Shown here: one piece after another, positions 8,363 through 17,005 of the stretch
How the letters are laid out: the number at the start of each line of letters is the position of its first letter
How positions within the stretch are numbered: position 1 is the first letter of the stretch
From: an uncultured Bacteroidales bacterium
GTDB taxonomy: Bacteria; Bacteroidota; Bacteroidia; Bacteroidales; UBA4417
DNA: 44,212 bases
Direction: 5' to 3'
Assembly (NCBI GenBank): GCA_903946925.1
Contig: CAJAXK010000493.1
Coordinates: 1-44,212, forward strand
The notes under the pieces: model-generated
The model's input: the letters and a program-made list of their open reading frames with translations, nothing else
Databases searched by the model: none
Told to the model about the DNA's origin: nothing
Program-made: the position numbers and the translations under genes

Positions 8363-8800
8363 TTAATCATTGAATTTCTGGAAACCATACCTGATAATAA
8401 ATTCATCATATTCCTCCTTAAAGGTTTTTATCCTATGATGCTCTTCCTGATTTTTAATGTAGTTTCTCACTTTTTCAATAATTGATTCCGATACAGACAC
8501 AGCAAAATATTCCTCCTGCCATTCAAATTTTAGTGCAGTCAATTGATTTTTGTTAATCCAGAACGACGATTCCCCTTTTATCAATTGCATCAATTTTTGC
8601 AATGTTTGGTCAGAACCTAATGAAATCAAACAATGACAATGATCGTCAAATCCATTAATGTAATCAATGAAAATACCCTTCTCTTTTGCATTTTCGCGGA
8701 TGTGCTTCCAAACCATTTGTCTTAATTCCTTTGAATCAAGAAATGGGACCCAGTTTTTTGTGCTCCAAACAAAATGAATGTAAACTTTGATAAAGGGCAT
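8363..8800 (-). CDS. REP-associated tyrosine transposase (RAYT, Y1/HUH family)
   Basis: A 145-aa single-domain HUH transposase-like nuclease of the IS200/IS605 Y1 superfamily. Visible features: MPFIKVYIHFVWSTKNW N-terminus typical of RAYTs, the HUH motif as DDHCHCLISLG (His54, His56) and the catalytic Tyr114 in VRNYIKNQEEHH. Start at 8800 was chosen because homology begins at MPFIKVY; upstream codons in frame to 8884 are AT-rich and unlike the family. There are no terminal IS ends; instead the gene has REP palindromes just downstream, matching the RAYT/REP arrangement in which the enzyme nicks REP hairpins. It is apparently intact. Activity is inferred. Confidence 0.92.
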   Translation of the reverse strand: MPFIKVYIHFVWSTKNWVPFLDSKELRQMVWKHIRENAKEKGIFIDYINGFDDHCHCLISLGSDQTLQKLMQLIKGESSFWINKNQLTALKFEWQEEYFAVSVSESIIEKVRNYIKNQEEHHRIKTFKEEYDEFIIRYGFQKFND

Positions 8801-9070
8801 AATGTGTAGATTTAGCAACATGTTTTTAACCAACCGAATGTCAATATTTTTTACAATCGAAAATTTTAGTTTTTCACATATCACATATTTCTATAAATGA
8901 AGTATGTAATATGTTGATTACATGAAGCATGGATAAATTCAAGTAAGTTGAAGCCCTTATTTGACGCTGTTTTATCCCGACTCCAACCTCCGTAAACGCA
9001 CTAAATTTGCTCCGCCCCCCAATCTCCCACCCAGTTTTCATCAAATTTTTAGCTTGCCTGCGCAATACAC

Positions 9071-10180
9071 TTAGCCTTTATGCTCACACTTTCTCACAGT
9101 ATATTTCTCCAAGGCTTTCAAGTTTACTTCCACGCCTATGCCGGGGCCAGTAGGAACTGTTATGGTTCCATCAGGGTTGAGGTTGAACAACGGTTCTACA
9201 ATATCTTCGGTATAGTATTTCTTGTTAGGCGAAAGGTCGCTGGGAAGTATGAAATTAGGCAAGGAAGCCAGCGCAACATTGCCTGCCCGACCTATGCCCG
9301 ATTCGAGCATACCGCCATGCCAAACTGGGATATTCATGCTTTCACAATAATCGTGGATTTTAATTGATTCGGTATATCCTCCAACGCGTCCAGGTTTTAT
9401 GTTGATAATGCGGCAACTTTTCATTTCGATTGCTGCACGGGTATCGCCTAATGAGTGGATGCTCTCGTCAAGGCAGAGATCGGTTTTTATTTCGCGCTGC
9501 AGTTTGGAATGATCGAAAATATCGTCATATCCAAGTGGTTGCTCAATCAGCGAAAGATTGTATTTATCCATCTCTTTGAAAACAGGTAGATGTTCGAGGG
9601 TATAAGCCGAATTGGCATCAACTTGTAGCAACATATCAGGATATTCGCGGCGAAGCGCTGCAATAAACTGCAGGTCGCGGCCCGGGGCAATTTTAATTTT
9701 GATCCGCTGATAGCCTTCTTTCATGTATTTCTCCATAACATGAAGCAAATCAGGAACCGTGTCGCTTATGCCAAGACTAACCCCAACTTTTATCTTTTTC
9801 TGCGTTCCGCCTAACATTTTCGACAAAGAAATCCCTTTCGATTTTGCGAAAGCATCGTATAATGCAGCCTCAAGTCCTGCTTTAGCCATCATGTGGCCAC
9901 GAACTTTTGCATAGCTGCCAATGGCTTCTTCAACACTCGAAATATCCTTCCCAATTATAGAAGGGATTAAGAAATCGTTGAGGATATGCCAAGCAGTCGG
10001 CACGGTTTCGTAAGAATAAAAAGGGGTTTCTTCGGCAACGCACTCTCCCCAGCCGGTAATGCCTTCGGCATCAACCCGCACCATAATGTGCTGTTCGTCA
10101 TATTCGGTTCCCATTGAGGTAACAAAAGGGGTTACCAATATCATTTTTGTGTGGCGTAGTTCGATTCGGTCAATTCGCAT
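9071..10180 (-). CDS. menC: o-Succinylbenzoate synthase / N-acylamino acid racemase family (enolase superfamily)
   Basis: A 369-aa member of the muconate-lactonising subgroup of the enolase superfamily. The catalytic Lys pair is in RIKIKIAPG (Lys161, Lys163), metal ligands are Asp188 (QVDANSAY), Glu213 (IEQPLGYDD) and Asp238 (CLDESI), and Lys262 lies in INIKPGRVGGYTES. The segment PVWHGGMLESGIGRAGNVALASLPNF is characteristic of the OSBS/NSAR branch rather than dipeptide epimerases. OSBS makes o-succinylbenzoate for menaquinone; some relatives racemise N-succinyl amino acids. No other men genes are present, so the biological reaction is open, and a racemase role is plausible next to a peptidase gene. 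It is probably cotranscribed with the M14 gene upstream (115-nt gap full of short repeats). Confidence 0.82.
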   Translation of the reverse strand: MRIDRIELRHTKMILVTPFVTSMGTEYDEQHIMVRVDAEGITGWGECVAEETPFYSYETVPTAWHILNDFLIPSIIGKDISSVEEAIGSYAKVRGHMMAKAGLEAALYDAFAKSKGISLSKMLGGTQKKIKVGVSLGISDTVPDLLHVMEKYMKEGYQRIKIKIAPGRDLQFIAALRREYPDMLLQVDANSAYTLEHLPVFKEMDKYNLSLIEQPLGYDDIFDHSKLQREIKTDLCLDESIHSLGDTRAAIEMKSCRIINIKPGRVGGYTESIKIHDYCESMNIPVWHGGMLESGIGRAGNVALASLPNFILPSDLSPNKKYYTEDIVEPLFNLNPDGTITVPTGPGIGVEVNLKALEKYTVRKCEHKG

Positions 10181-10200
10181 GATGGTTAGTTTTTTTTTGG

Positions 10201-10248
10201 GTTTAGGCTGTTAGGCTTTTAGGTGTTTAGGCTGTTAGGCTTTTAGGT
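10201..10248. repeat. Octamer array, two 24-nt super-repeats
   Basis: Six 8-nt units of the form nnTTAGGn (GTTTAGGC, TGTTAGGC, TTTTAGGT) given twice in exactly the same order: two perfect 24-nt direct repeats. It lies between the M14 stop and the menC start on the minus strand. Confidence 0.9.
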
Positions 10249-10273
10249 AGATAAGAAATATGAATTGGTAAAC

Positions 10274-10295
10274 ATCCAAAATTCAACATCCGACA
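10274..10295. repeat. Short heptamer run touching the M14 stop codon
   Basis: Units ATCCAAA, ATTCAAC, ATCCGAC followed by ATT, adjoining the stop codon at 10296-10298. On the coding strand the unit reads GATGTnG-like, as after the 3406-4719 gene and after the RND gene. Confidence 0.6.
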
Positions 10296-11795
10296 TTATT
10301 TTTTCATCACCCTCAAAACCGGGTAGAGTTCGCCAATTTTCAACAAATGTGCATACTGCTTGTAGGTTACAAGTCCAAGTTCCGATTTTGGTTCAAGTGC
10401 CAAAACCAAGAGGTTGCCTTTTGGCTGTGCAGTTGGGATATATAAGTATTCAGAAGCAGATATTCCGCCCTGAATTTCCATTGTTTCAACCTTTGGGTTA
10501 ATAATTATATCCCGTTCAAAATCAATTGAATCTATGGCACTGATAAAATACTGTTCAATTTTTACATCCTTCAAATCTTTAAATTCGGCTGTGGCGAAAG
10601 CATGTAATCCTGCCCATTCAACCAGTTCCTTCATTTGTTTCGGAATTAGATACCCCTTAGGTTTCAGCACATCAAACATGGATTTTACAACCGGGCGGTA
10701 ATCGTTTACCACTACCACAGTATCTTTCTTGGTTGAATACGAATACAATGGCAACCTGAGTTTTTCGCCGTTTGCAACATGCTCCGATTGAATGGATACC
10801 TGCGAATCAGCTTTGCCTTTTACCAATAATTTGCGTTCGGACAAAACCAATTTTTGAATTTCCTTTTTATTATGATAAACAAACTCCAGTATTCCACGCA
10901 TTCCGGTAAATTGCCCTTCGGAACGGAGTTTTAGATTTTCAAGGTAGTTATCGGAGCCGTTCATGCCTTCCTGTATAAACGAAAGAGTGTTCTGTATCCC
11001 GAAACTTTGCCGCCCATCGTTGATATCGAAAGTGCTATGCCTGAAATAATCCACTTCGGGCGGGCCGCCAGGGCAGTAAACAAACGAACTGAAATTGTTG
11101 TCATTCAGGTAATTCAGCCAATAAGGAAACACTTTTTCTTTCGACAATCCCCTTATTTTTTCCGAAACATTCGGATTGGTCGTAATGCCAAGTGTTTCCA
11201 TAGAGTTTTTGCGGTAACCGTATTTTTTCCATTCATCGCTGTAAGGCGAATATTCATGCACATCCATAGTTACTTCAAACAGATATTTATCGAAAAATAA
11301 GTGCAAAGCCCTGGTTTCATGCTCACTGAGGATGAGGTGGTTGCGGTTAAGGTCGGCATTGTTGCCATTTCGCCTTGTATTGGTTTCCGAACCATCGGGG
11401 TTCATTTGCGGAATGATGGCAAAATCGATTTTATCGAATAAATACTTGTTTTCGGGTTTAAGCAAGTCTTGTGCCAATAGCAATGCGCCTTCTTTGCCCG
11501 ATTGCTCGTTGCCGTGCTGCTGTGCTAAAAACAGCACTTTAAGCTTGGATTTATCCTTGCCAAATTCGGATGCGGAAAATTTTAACGCATACAGGTTTCG
11601 CCCCAGCACCGATTGGCCAATAGTTTCGACTGTTAACAAATCCGAACTTTTATCCAATTGCAAAATAAAATCGGTTAATTCCTGATAAGAAGTTACTCGG
11701 GCAAACTTGTTTTTTTCGGCAGGAAGGGGAATTTGCTGTGCGAAATTATTCCCAAAAGCTAAAAATACTAAGACAAGGCAAATGGATAGTTTCAT
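10296..11795 (-). CDS. Secreted M14-family zinc carboxypeptidase
   Basis: A 499-aa protein with a signal peptide (MKLSICLVLVFLAFGNNFAQQ) for export. The peptidase domain has the M14 zinc motif HxxE in QQHGNEQSG (His94, Glu97), the substrate-binding NADLNRNH segment (Asn-Arg-Asn ~150) and the third zinc ligand in TMDVHEYSPYSD (His180). Start at ATG 11795 was preferred over an upstream TTG. It probably acts in the periplasm or outside the cell, removing C-terminal residues or cleaving cell-wall peptides; specificity is unknown. No C-terminal sorting domain is evident. It has its own promoter divergent from aspS and reads into menC. Confidence 0.88.
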   Translation of the reverse strand: MKLSICLVLVFLAFGNNFAQQIPLPAEKNKFARVTSYQELTDFILQLDKSSDLLTVETIGQSVLGRNLYALKFSASEFGKDKSKLKVLFLAQQHGNEQSGKEGALLLAQDLLKPENKYLFDKIDFAIIPQMNPDGSETNTRRNGNNADLNRNHLILSEHETRALHLFFDKYLFEVTMDVHEYSPYSDEWKKYGYRKNSMETLGITTNPNVSEKIRGLSKEKVFPYWLNYLNDNNFSSFVYCPGGPPEVDYFRHSTFDINDGRQSFGIQNTLSFIQEGMNGSDNYLENLKLRSEGQFTGMRGILEFVYHNKKEIQKLVLSERKLLVKGKADSQVSIQSEHVANGEKLRLPLYSYSTKKDTVVVVNDYRPVVKSMFDVLKPKGYLIPKQMKELVEWAGLHAFATAEFKDLKDVKIEQYFISAIDSIDFERDIIINPKVETMEIQGGISASEYLYIPTAQPKGNLLVLALEPKSELGLVTYKQYAHLLKIGELYPVLRVMKK

Positions 11796-11852
11796 TTTGT
11801 TCAAGTTTTTATCCCCAAAAGGTTGTTCGATTTACATCGATAATGGGAACTT

Positions 11853-11881
11853 CAAATTTAGAATATTAATTGTTTTGCAAA
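11853..11881 (-). promoter_or_regulatory. Promoter of the M14 gene
   Basis: On the minus strand TAAATTTG (11860-11853) fits the -7 box; TTTG (11881-11878) lies 17 nt upstream as the -33 element. Confidence 0.6.
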
Positions 11882-11956
11882 CAATATTCTTTGTCCAGAT
11901 TTTCTGCCATAAACAGAAGCAAAAGACAAGCTTTTTCCAGTCTTCCGAAAAATTGC

Positions 11957-11964
11957 TACTTTTG
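11957..11964 (+). promoter_or_regulatory. -7 box of aspS promoter
   Basis: TACTTTTG fits TAnnTTTG and ends 24 nt before the aspS ATG. Confidence 0.55.
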
Positions 11965-11988
11965 CGCTCTTTATAAAATAAAACACTT

Positions 11989-13734
11989 ATGCTTCGTACT
12001 CACACTTGTGGAGAATTGAATATGGCCCATGTGGGCAATACTGTTACGCTTACCGGCTGGGTGCAGCGTTCCCGCGACCTTGGCGGCATGACTTTTATTG
12101 ATCTTCGTGACCGATATGGCATTACCCAGTTGGTTTTTAACATGGAAACCCACGCCGCTTTGTGCGACCAGGCACGCAAGGTGAGCCGCGAATATGTGAT
12201 CCTGGTTTCGGGTTCCGTGTCCGAACGAAGCAACAAAAACGCCAAGATGAAAACCGGCGACATCGAAATTACTGTCGAAAAGCTGGAAATACTCAACGAG
12301 TCGAAAATCCCTCCCTTTACCATCGAAGACAATACCGATGGCGGCGATGAACTTCGTATGAAATACCGTTACCTCGACCTTCGCCGCAACACGGTGAAAC
12401 GAAATATGGAACTTCGCCACCGACTGGCTTTCCAGACCCGGAACTATATGGATAGCCTTAATTTTATTGAGGTAGAAACCCCTGTTTTGATAAAAAGCAC
12501 CCCCGAAGGCGCCCGCGATTATGTTGTGCCATCACGCGTAAACCCCGGCGAGTTTTATGCTTTGCCCCAATCACCGCAAACTTTCAAGCAATTGCTGATG
12601 GTAGCCGGCTTCGACCGGTATTTTCAAATTGTAAAATGCTTCCGCGACGAAGACCTGCGTGCCGACCGCCAACCTGAGTTCACACAAATTGACTGCGAAA
12701 TGTCGTTTGTTACCCAGGAAGATATTTTCGATACATTCGAGGGCTTGACCAAACACCTTTTTAAAACAGTTAAAGGCGTTGAAATCGAAAAACTTCCGCG
12801 TATGACCTGGGCCGATGCCATGCAAAACTATGGCTGCGACAAACCGGATATCCGCTTTGGGATGAAATTTGTTGAACTAACAAAACTTGCCCAGGGCAAA
12901 GAGTTTAAAGTTTTCGACGATGCCGAATTGGTTGTTGGTATAAATGCCGAAGGCTGTGCCGAATACACCCGTAAACAATTGGACGAACTTACCGATTTTG
13001 TGAAGAAACCTCAGATTGGTGCTGGTGGTTTGATTTATGTGCGTTATAGTGCTGATGGGACTTTTAAATCGTCGGTTGATAAATTTTTCGCGCCTGAAGA
13101 CCTGAAAACATGGGCGGAAGCCTTTGGTGCCAAACCCGGCGACCTTTTGTTGGTATTGGCAGGAAAAGCCAACAAAACACGAAAAGCCCTAAATGAACTC
13201 CGCCTCGAAATGGGGACACGTTTGGGCTTGCGGAACCCTGAAACCTTTGCACCTCTTTGGGTTTATGATTTCCCGTTGTTGGAGTGGGACGAGGATTCGC
13301 AGCGTTTTTATGCCATGCACCACCCGTTCACATCGCCCAAACCAGAAGATATTGCACTGCTCGATACCGACCCGGGTGCCGTGCGCGCAAATGCTTACGA
13401 TATGGTTATAAATGGAGTGGAAGTTGGTGGGGGTTCCATACGTATCCACAATAAACCTTTGCAGCATAAGATGTTGCAACTGCTTGGTTTCAGCGAGGAA
13501 GATGCACAGGCACAGTTTGGTTTCCTGATGAACGCTTTCGAATTTGGCGCACCACCCCACGGAGGTATCGCTTTTGGCTTCGACCGTTTATGTTCCCTGT
13601 TCGGTGGCAGCGAGTCCATACGTGATTATATTGCATTCCCAAAAAACAATGCCGCCCGCGATGTGATGATAGATTCCCCTTCGCGCATATCCGACGATCA
13701 GCTTAAAGAATTGAGCTTGAAAGTTTCGATTTAA
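11989..13734 (+). CDS. aspS: Aspartate--tRNA ligase
   Basis: Class IIb aminoacyl-tRNA synthetase that charges tRNA-Asp in the cytoplasm. The 581-aa protein has the N-terminal OB-fold anticodon domain ([11 protein letters not shown]...[26 protein letters not shown]), motif 2 region [23 protein letters not shown], the bacterial GAD insertion region in the middle, and motif 3 [21 protein letters not shown] near the C-terminus. Length is near normal for bacterial AspRS. Whether it is discriminating or non-discriminating (also charging tRNA-Asn) cannot be settled by eye. It is monocistronic, with a promoter just upstream and a clear terminator after it. Confidence 0.98.
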   Translation: MLRTHTCGELNMAHVGNTVTLTGWVQRSRDLGGMTFIDLRDRYGITQLVFNMETHAALCDQARKVSREYVILVSGSVSERSNKNAKMKTGDIEITVEKLEILNESKIPPFTIEDNTDGGDELRMKYRYLDLRRNTVKRNMELRHRLAFQTRNYMDSLNFIEVETPVLIKSTPEGARDYVVPSRVNPGEFYALPQSPQTFKQLLMVAGFDRYFQIVKCFRDEDLRADRQPEFTQIDCEMSFVTQEDIFDTFEGLTKHLFKTVKGVEIEKLPRMTWADAMQNYGCDKPDIRFGMKFVELTKLAQGKEFKVFDDAELVVGINAEGCAEYTRKQLDELTDFVKKPQIGAGGLIYVRYSADGTFKSSVDKFFAPEDLKTWAEAFGAKPGDLLLVLAGKANKTRKALNELRLEMGTRLGLRNPETFAPLWVYDFPLLEWDEDSQRFYAMHHPFTSPKPEDIALLDTDPGAVRANAYDMVINGVEVGGGSIRIHNKPLQHKMLQLLGFSEEDAQAQFGFLMNAFEFGAPPHGGIAFGFDRLCSLFGGSESIRDYIAFPKNNAARDVMIDSPSRISDDQLKELSLKVSI

Positions 13735-13786
13735 GGTAAGAATCAATATGTCTGGTTTATAACTTAGATTGTACTCTTTTCCAATT

Positions 13787-13824
13787 AAACCCCATTTCAA
13801 TAAGAAGTGGGGTTTTTAGTTTTT
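13787..13824 (+). terminator. Intrinsic terminator of aspS
   Basis: AAACCCCATTTC (13787-13798) and GAAGTGGGGTTT (13804-13815) form an 11-of-12 stem with a five-base loop, followed by a T-rich tract. Confidence 0.85.
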
Positions 13825-13960
13825 GACTATTCCTGAAATCTGCAAATATTGTTTGAAAATAAAAATCAGGGCTAAAAATATACCCTTACTTCAACTTACC
13901 ACATTCAGATACCCTTCCACCAAATTTATCAACACAACCATATAAAATTCCAATTTGGCT

Positions 13961-13968
13961 TACTTTTG
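13961..13968 (+). promoter_or_regulatory. -7 box of ssb promoter
   Basis: TACTTTTG fits TAnnTTTG, 35 nt before the ssb ATG. Confidence 0.5.
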
Positions 13969-14003
13969 TAAAAATATAAATTATAACCTACAAATAAAAT
14001 GGT

Positions 14004-14468
14004 ATGGCACGCGGCGTTAACAAAGTAATCCTGGTAGGAAATTTGGGCAAAGACCCAGAAGTTCAAACATTTGATACATATAAAAAGGCAAGTTTTTCGC
14101 TTGCCACAACCGAAAATTCGCGCGACAAGGACGGGAATGATGTGCAACATGCCGAATGGCACAATATTGTTATGTGGCGTGGATTGGCCGAAATAGCCGA
14201 ACAATACCTACATAAAGGCAGCCAGGTTTATATTGAAGGGAAAATCCGTACACGCTCTTTTGATGGTAAGGATGGAACAAAAAAATACATTACCGAAATT
14301 CAAGCCGATAACCTTGTGCTCCTAGGCGGGCGCAGGGAAGGCGGTGGCGAGCATGGTTCGCAGCCTCAGTCCACAACAACTCCTTATCCGCATCCTGCAA
14401 ACCCTGTTGTGCCACCTTTTACCGAACCATCGGCACAAAAGAACGATCATGAGGACTTGCCATTTTGA
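14004..14468 (+). CDS. ssb: Single-stranded DNA-binding protein
   Basis: A 154-aa SSB that coats single-stranded DNA during replication and repair. Residues 1-~110 form the OB fold (MARGVNKVILVGNLGKDPEVQTFDTYKKASFSLATTE, then EWHNIVMWRGLAEIAEQYLHKGSQVYIEGKIRTRSFDGKDGTKKY shortened here by position). A Gly/Pro/Gln-rich linker follows, and the acidic tip ends DLPF, the docking site for partner proteins. Gene order ssb-gldE-gldD is the common Bacteroidota arrangement. It is followed by a 351-nt gap with a separate promoter, so it is probably not strictly cotranscribed with gldE. Confidence 0.97.
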   Translation: MARGVNKVILVGNLGKDPEVQTFDTYKKASFSLATTENSRDKDGNDVQHAEWHNIVMWRGLAEIAEQYLHKGSQVYIEGKIRTRSFDGKDGTKKYITEIQADNLVLLGGRREGGGEHGSQPQSTTTPYPHPANPVVPPFTEPSAQKNDHEDLPF

Positions 14469-14819
14469 TTAGTTTAAATTGAAACAAAAAGTAAACTTTT
14501 CAACGTCTATAAAAGGGGGAAGAAACTGGCTGGTAGCATTTTTAAATCAAAAGTGGCAAGCTATTGTAAAACAGCAATTTGTCCATACTACTGACCATCC
14601 TTGCACCAAATGGTGAATTTTATTCAAACCTTAACTGGTTTTCTGAACGTTGTCCTCCATTTTCAACCCTTCTTTTTTTAGCTTTTCAAATTCATTTCTA
14701 CCACATTTCTAATTCTATTTTAAACCAAATTGGCTGGTGTGAAATTTCATGTATCACACGATTTTCCGTTTATTTTCGGTTTTTACTATCTTTGCAGTTC
14801 TAAATCAATTTTTTATACC
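14469..14819. other. 351-nt gap between ssb and gldE
   Basis: AT-rich sequence without a convincing reading frame or repeat. The only signal is the promoter box at 14787-14794. Confidence 0.6.
14787..14794 (+). promoter_or_regulatory. -7 box of gldE promoter, decides the start
   Basis: TATCTTTG fits TAnnTTTG. It lies downstream of the ATG at 14730 and 25 nt before the GTG at 14820, so the GTG is the more likely start. Confidence 0.55.
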
Positions 14820-16178
14820 GTGGCCGACCCACTTCCTGAAACTTTTAACGCTCTGGTTTTATTAAATTTTACTGCTTCTGATTTGGCTGCTTCCGCTAGT
14901 CTGATCGGTGGCATTGTTGCGGTTATGGTTCTTTTGTTGTGTTCGGCTGCCGCATCAGCTGCCGAAACCGCTTTTTTTTCGTTCTCGCCATCGCAGTTAA
15001 ACGAAATACGTTCGTCAAAATCGGCTGCCAGTCAACGGATCATGCACCTACTTTCCAACTCTAAACTTTTGTTGGCTACTATATTAATTGTCAATAATTT
15101 GGTAAATGTGGGGATTGTAATTATATCAACTTTTTTGGTGAACGGCTATCTCGATTTTTCGGCAAACCCACTTCTTGGGTTCCTGTTCCAGGTTGTGATT
15201 ATCACATCCCTGTTGCTTTTGTTGGGCGAAATCATGCCAAAAGTAATTGCAACCCGCAAGCCTGTGCAAATTGCATCTTTTCTATCCATGCCGCTCACCG
15301 TTTTGCAAAAGGTTTTGTACCCTTTCAGCAAAGTATTGGTGAGCTCCACACGGTTTATTGATAAAAAGCAGGCTTATCAAAACCATAATATTACCCTCGA
15401 CGACATTTCCAACGCCATTGATATTACCGCCGATGGAAAAGTGGATGCCGAAGACAGGAAAATAATGAAAAGCATAACCCGTTTTGCAAACATCAATGCC
15501 CGCGAAATAATGACCCCAAGGGTTGACCTTACAACCCTCGAAAATTCATTGACACTTAGTGCGGTGCGAAAAATAATTGTTGATTCAGGCTATTCCCGCA
15601 TACCGGTTTATAACGATACGCCCGATACCATTACAGGTATTTTGTATATAAAAGATTTGCTGCCATTTCTTTCTGAAAACGATTCCTTTAATTGGGGAAA
15701 GCTGGTAAGACCTCCGTTTTTTATTCCCGAAAACAAACCAATCAACGATTTGATGCAGGAATTCCAGGAAAAAAAAATCCATTTGGCTGTTGTGGTTGAC
15801 GAATATGGCGGAACCTCGGGTATAATTACCCTGGAGGATATTATCGAAGAAATTGTTGGCGAAATAAATGATGAATTTGATATTGAGGCCGAAAACGTAT
15901 TCTTTTCGCGGATTGACAAACAAAACTATGTTTTTGAAGGGAAAACCTCCATTAATGATGCCTGCCGTGTGCTGGGTATTGACGACCGCATTTTCGACGA
16001 AGCAAAAGGCGAAAGCGAATCTTTGGCAGGCTTAGTCCTTGAACTTGCCGGAAAAATGCCTTCCACAGGCGAAGTTTTTACCCTCGGCGAATATTCTTTT
16101 AGGGTGGAAGCTTCTGATAAACGCAGGATTAAGAAAGTGAAAATCACCATCCCGGTCCTACCTGAACAAGAGGATTAA
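14820..16178 (+). CDS. gldE: Gliding motility-associated protein GldE (CNNM/CBS/CorC family)
   Basis: A 452-aa inner-membrane protein. The N-terminal half is a CNNM (DUF21) membrane domain with about four hydrophobic segments (IGGIVAVMVLLLCSAAASAAE, LLATILIVNNLVNVGIVIIS, LLGFLFQVVIITSLLLLLGE, and SFLSMPLTVLQKVLYPF shortened). It is followed by two CBS domains (REIMTPRVDLTTLE; HLAVVVDEYGGTSGIITLED) and a C-terminal CorC_HlyC domain. Close relatives are magnesium/cobalt exporters; in Bacteroidota the copy between ssb and gldD is GldE. Start is GTG 14820, because an upstream ATG (14730) precedes the promoter box. It reads into gldD. Confidence 0.9.
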   Translation: MADPLPETFNALVLLNFTASDLAASASLIGGIVAVMVLLLCSAAASAAETAFFSFSPSQLNEIRSSKSAASQRIMHLLSNSKLLLATILIVNNLVNVGIVIISTFLVNGYLDFSANPLLGFLFQVVIITSLLLLLGEIMPKVIATRKPVQIASFLSMPLTVLQKVLYPFSKVLVSSTRFIDKKQAYQNHNITLDDISNAIDITADGKVDAEDRKIMKSITRFANINAREIMTPRVDLTTLENSLTLSAVRKIIVDSGYSRIPVYNDTPDTITGILYIKDLLPFLSENDSFNWGKLVRPPFFIPENKPINDLMQEFQEKKIHLAVVVDEYGGTSGIITLEDIIEEIVGEINDEFDIEAENVFFSRIDKQNYVFEGKTSINDACRVLGIDDRIFDEAKGESESLAGLVLELAGKMPSTGEVFTLGEYSFRVEASDKRRIKKVKITIPVLPEQED

Positions 16179-16304
16179 AACCTGATTTTGCAAATTTTGA
16201 GGGTTAAAAACATTCGTTTGCATAACTTCGTGCCAAAAGGCTTGCACTCCCGCAAAGCAATAAACAATTACAAGTGCCGTTTTAGCCTTTTAAAGCTATT
16301 TGAA

Positions 16305-16907
16305 ATGTGTTTTCGAAAAACATCTTTATTGGCAGCAACGGTTTTGGTTTTTATTGCCGGAATATTCTCGATGCAATCGTGCGACAGCGATTATACCCCA
16401 AAACCGCGCGGATATTTCCGGATTGCACTGCCCGAAAAAAAATATTTCCTTCTCGATTCTATTTATCCTTATACATTTGAATATCCGGCTTATGCCAAAA
16501 TTACAAACGACCCAATTTCACCGGAAGAAAAAAACTGGATAAATATCGAAATGCCTGTTTTTCACGGCCGATTGCACATCAGCTATAAGCCATTGACCGA
16601 TAAAAGCAGTCTGGTAAAATACAATGAAGATTCCCGCACCCTTGCCCTCAAACACATGCCAAAGGCGAGTGGAATCAGGCAAATTGCCATTTCGGACCCA
16701 TCACGAAAGGTGTATGGCCTTGTATATGAAATTAACGGTTTAAGTACTGCATCGCCCTACCAATTCTATCTCACCGACAGTACAACCCATTGGTTGCGTG
16801 GCTCTTTATATTTCGATGTAATCCCGAACAACGATTCCCTTGCCCCAATTATTGATTTTGTAAAATTGGATATCCAGCATTTATTCGAAACAATAAACTG
16901 GAAATAA
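16305..16907 (+). CDS. gldD: Gliding motility lipoprotein GldD
   Basis: A 200-aa lipoprotein. The N-terminus MCFRKTSLLAATVLVFIAG ends in a lipobox FSMQSC with the lipidated Cys26. The mature protein begins with the family signature YTPKPRGYFRIALPEKKYF and contains PYTFEYPAYAKI and NWINIEMPVFHGRLHISYK, as in GldD. GldD is needed for gliding and for type IX secretion in Flavobacterium johnsoniae; many non-gliding Bacteroidota retain it. The ATG at 16305 was chosen because it places the signal peptide at the N-terminus; an in-frame TTG at 16188 would add 39 poorly fitting residues. Confidence 0.92.
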   Translation: MCFRKTSLLAATVLVFIAGIFSMQSCDSDYTPKPRGYFRIALPEKKYFLLDSIYPYTFEYPAYAKITNDPISPEEKNWINIEMPVFHGRLHISYKPLTDKSSLVKYNEDSRTLALKHMPKASGIRQIAISDPSRKVYGLVYEINGLSTASPYQFYLTDSTTHWLRGSLYFDVIPNNDSLAPIIDFVKLDIQHLFETINWK

Positions 16908-17005
16908 GGCTAAGAAAGACCCTACTAACAATTCGCCGATATTTCTCATTTACAAGGATAATGCTTTGGAATTATTACTTTTGGAACTGTTAAACCATTT
17001 GAAAG

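Noticed and set aside
8874-9065. 63-aa minus-strand frame between the RAYT and menC genes
   Set aside because: No homology recognised and no promoter or coherent architecture.
11971-12420. 149-aa minus-strand frame over the start of aspS
   Set aside because: Overlaps the promoter and conserved N-terminus of aspS on the other strand; no recognisable domain.
14730-14819. ATG at 14730 as the gldE start
   Set aside because: The best promoter box lies downstream of it, and the extra 30 residues do not fit the family.
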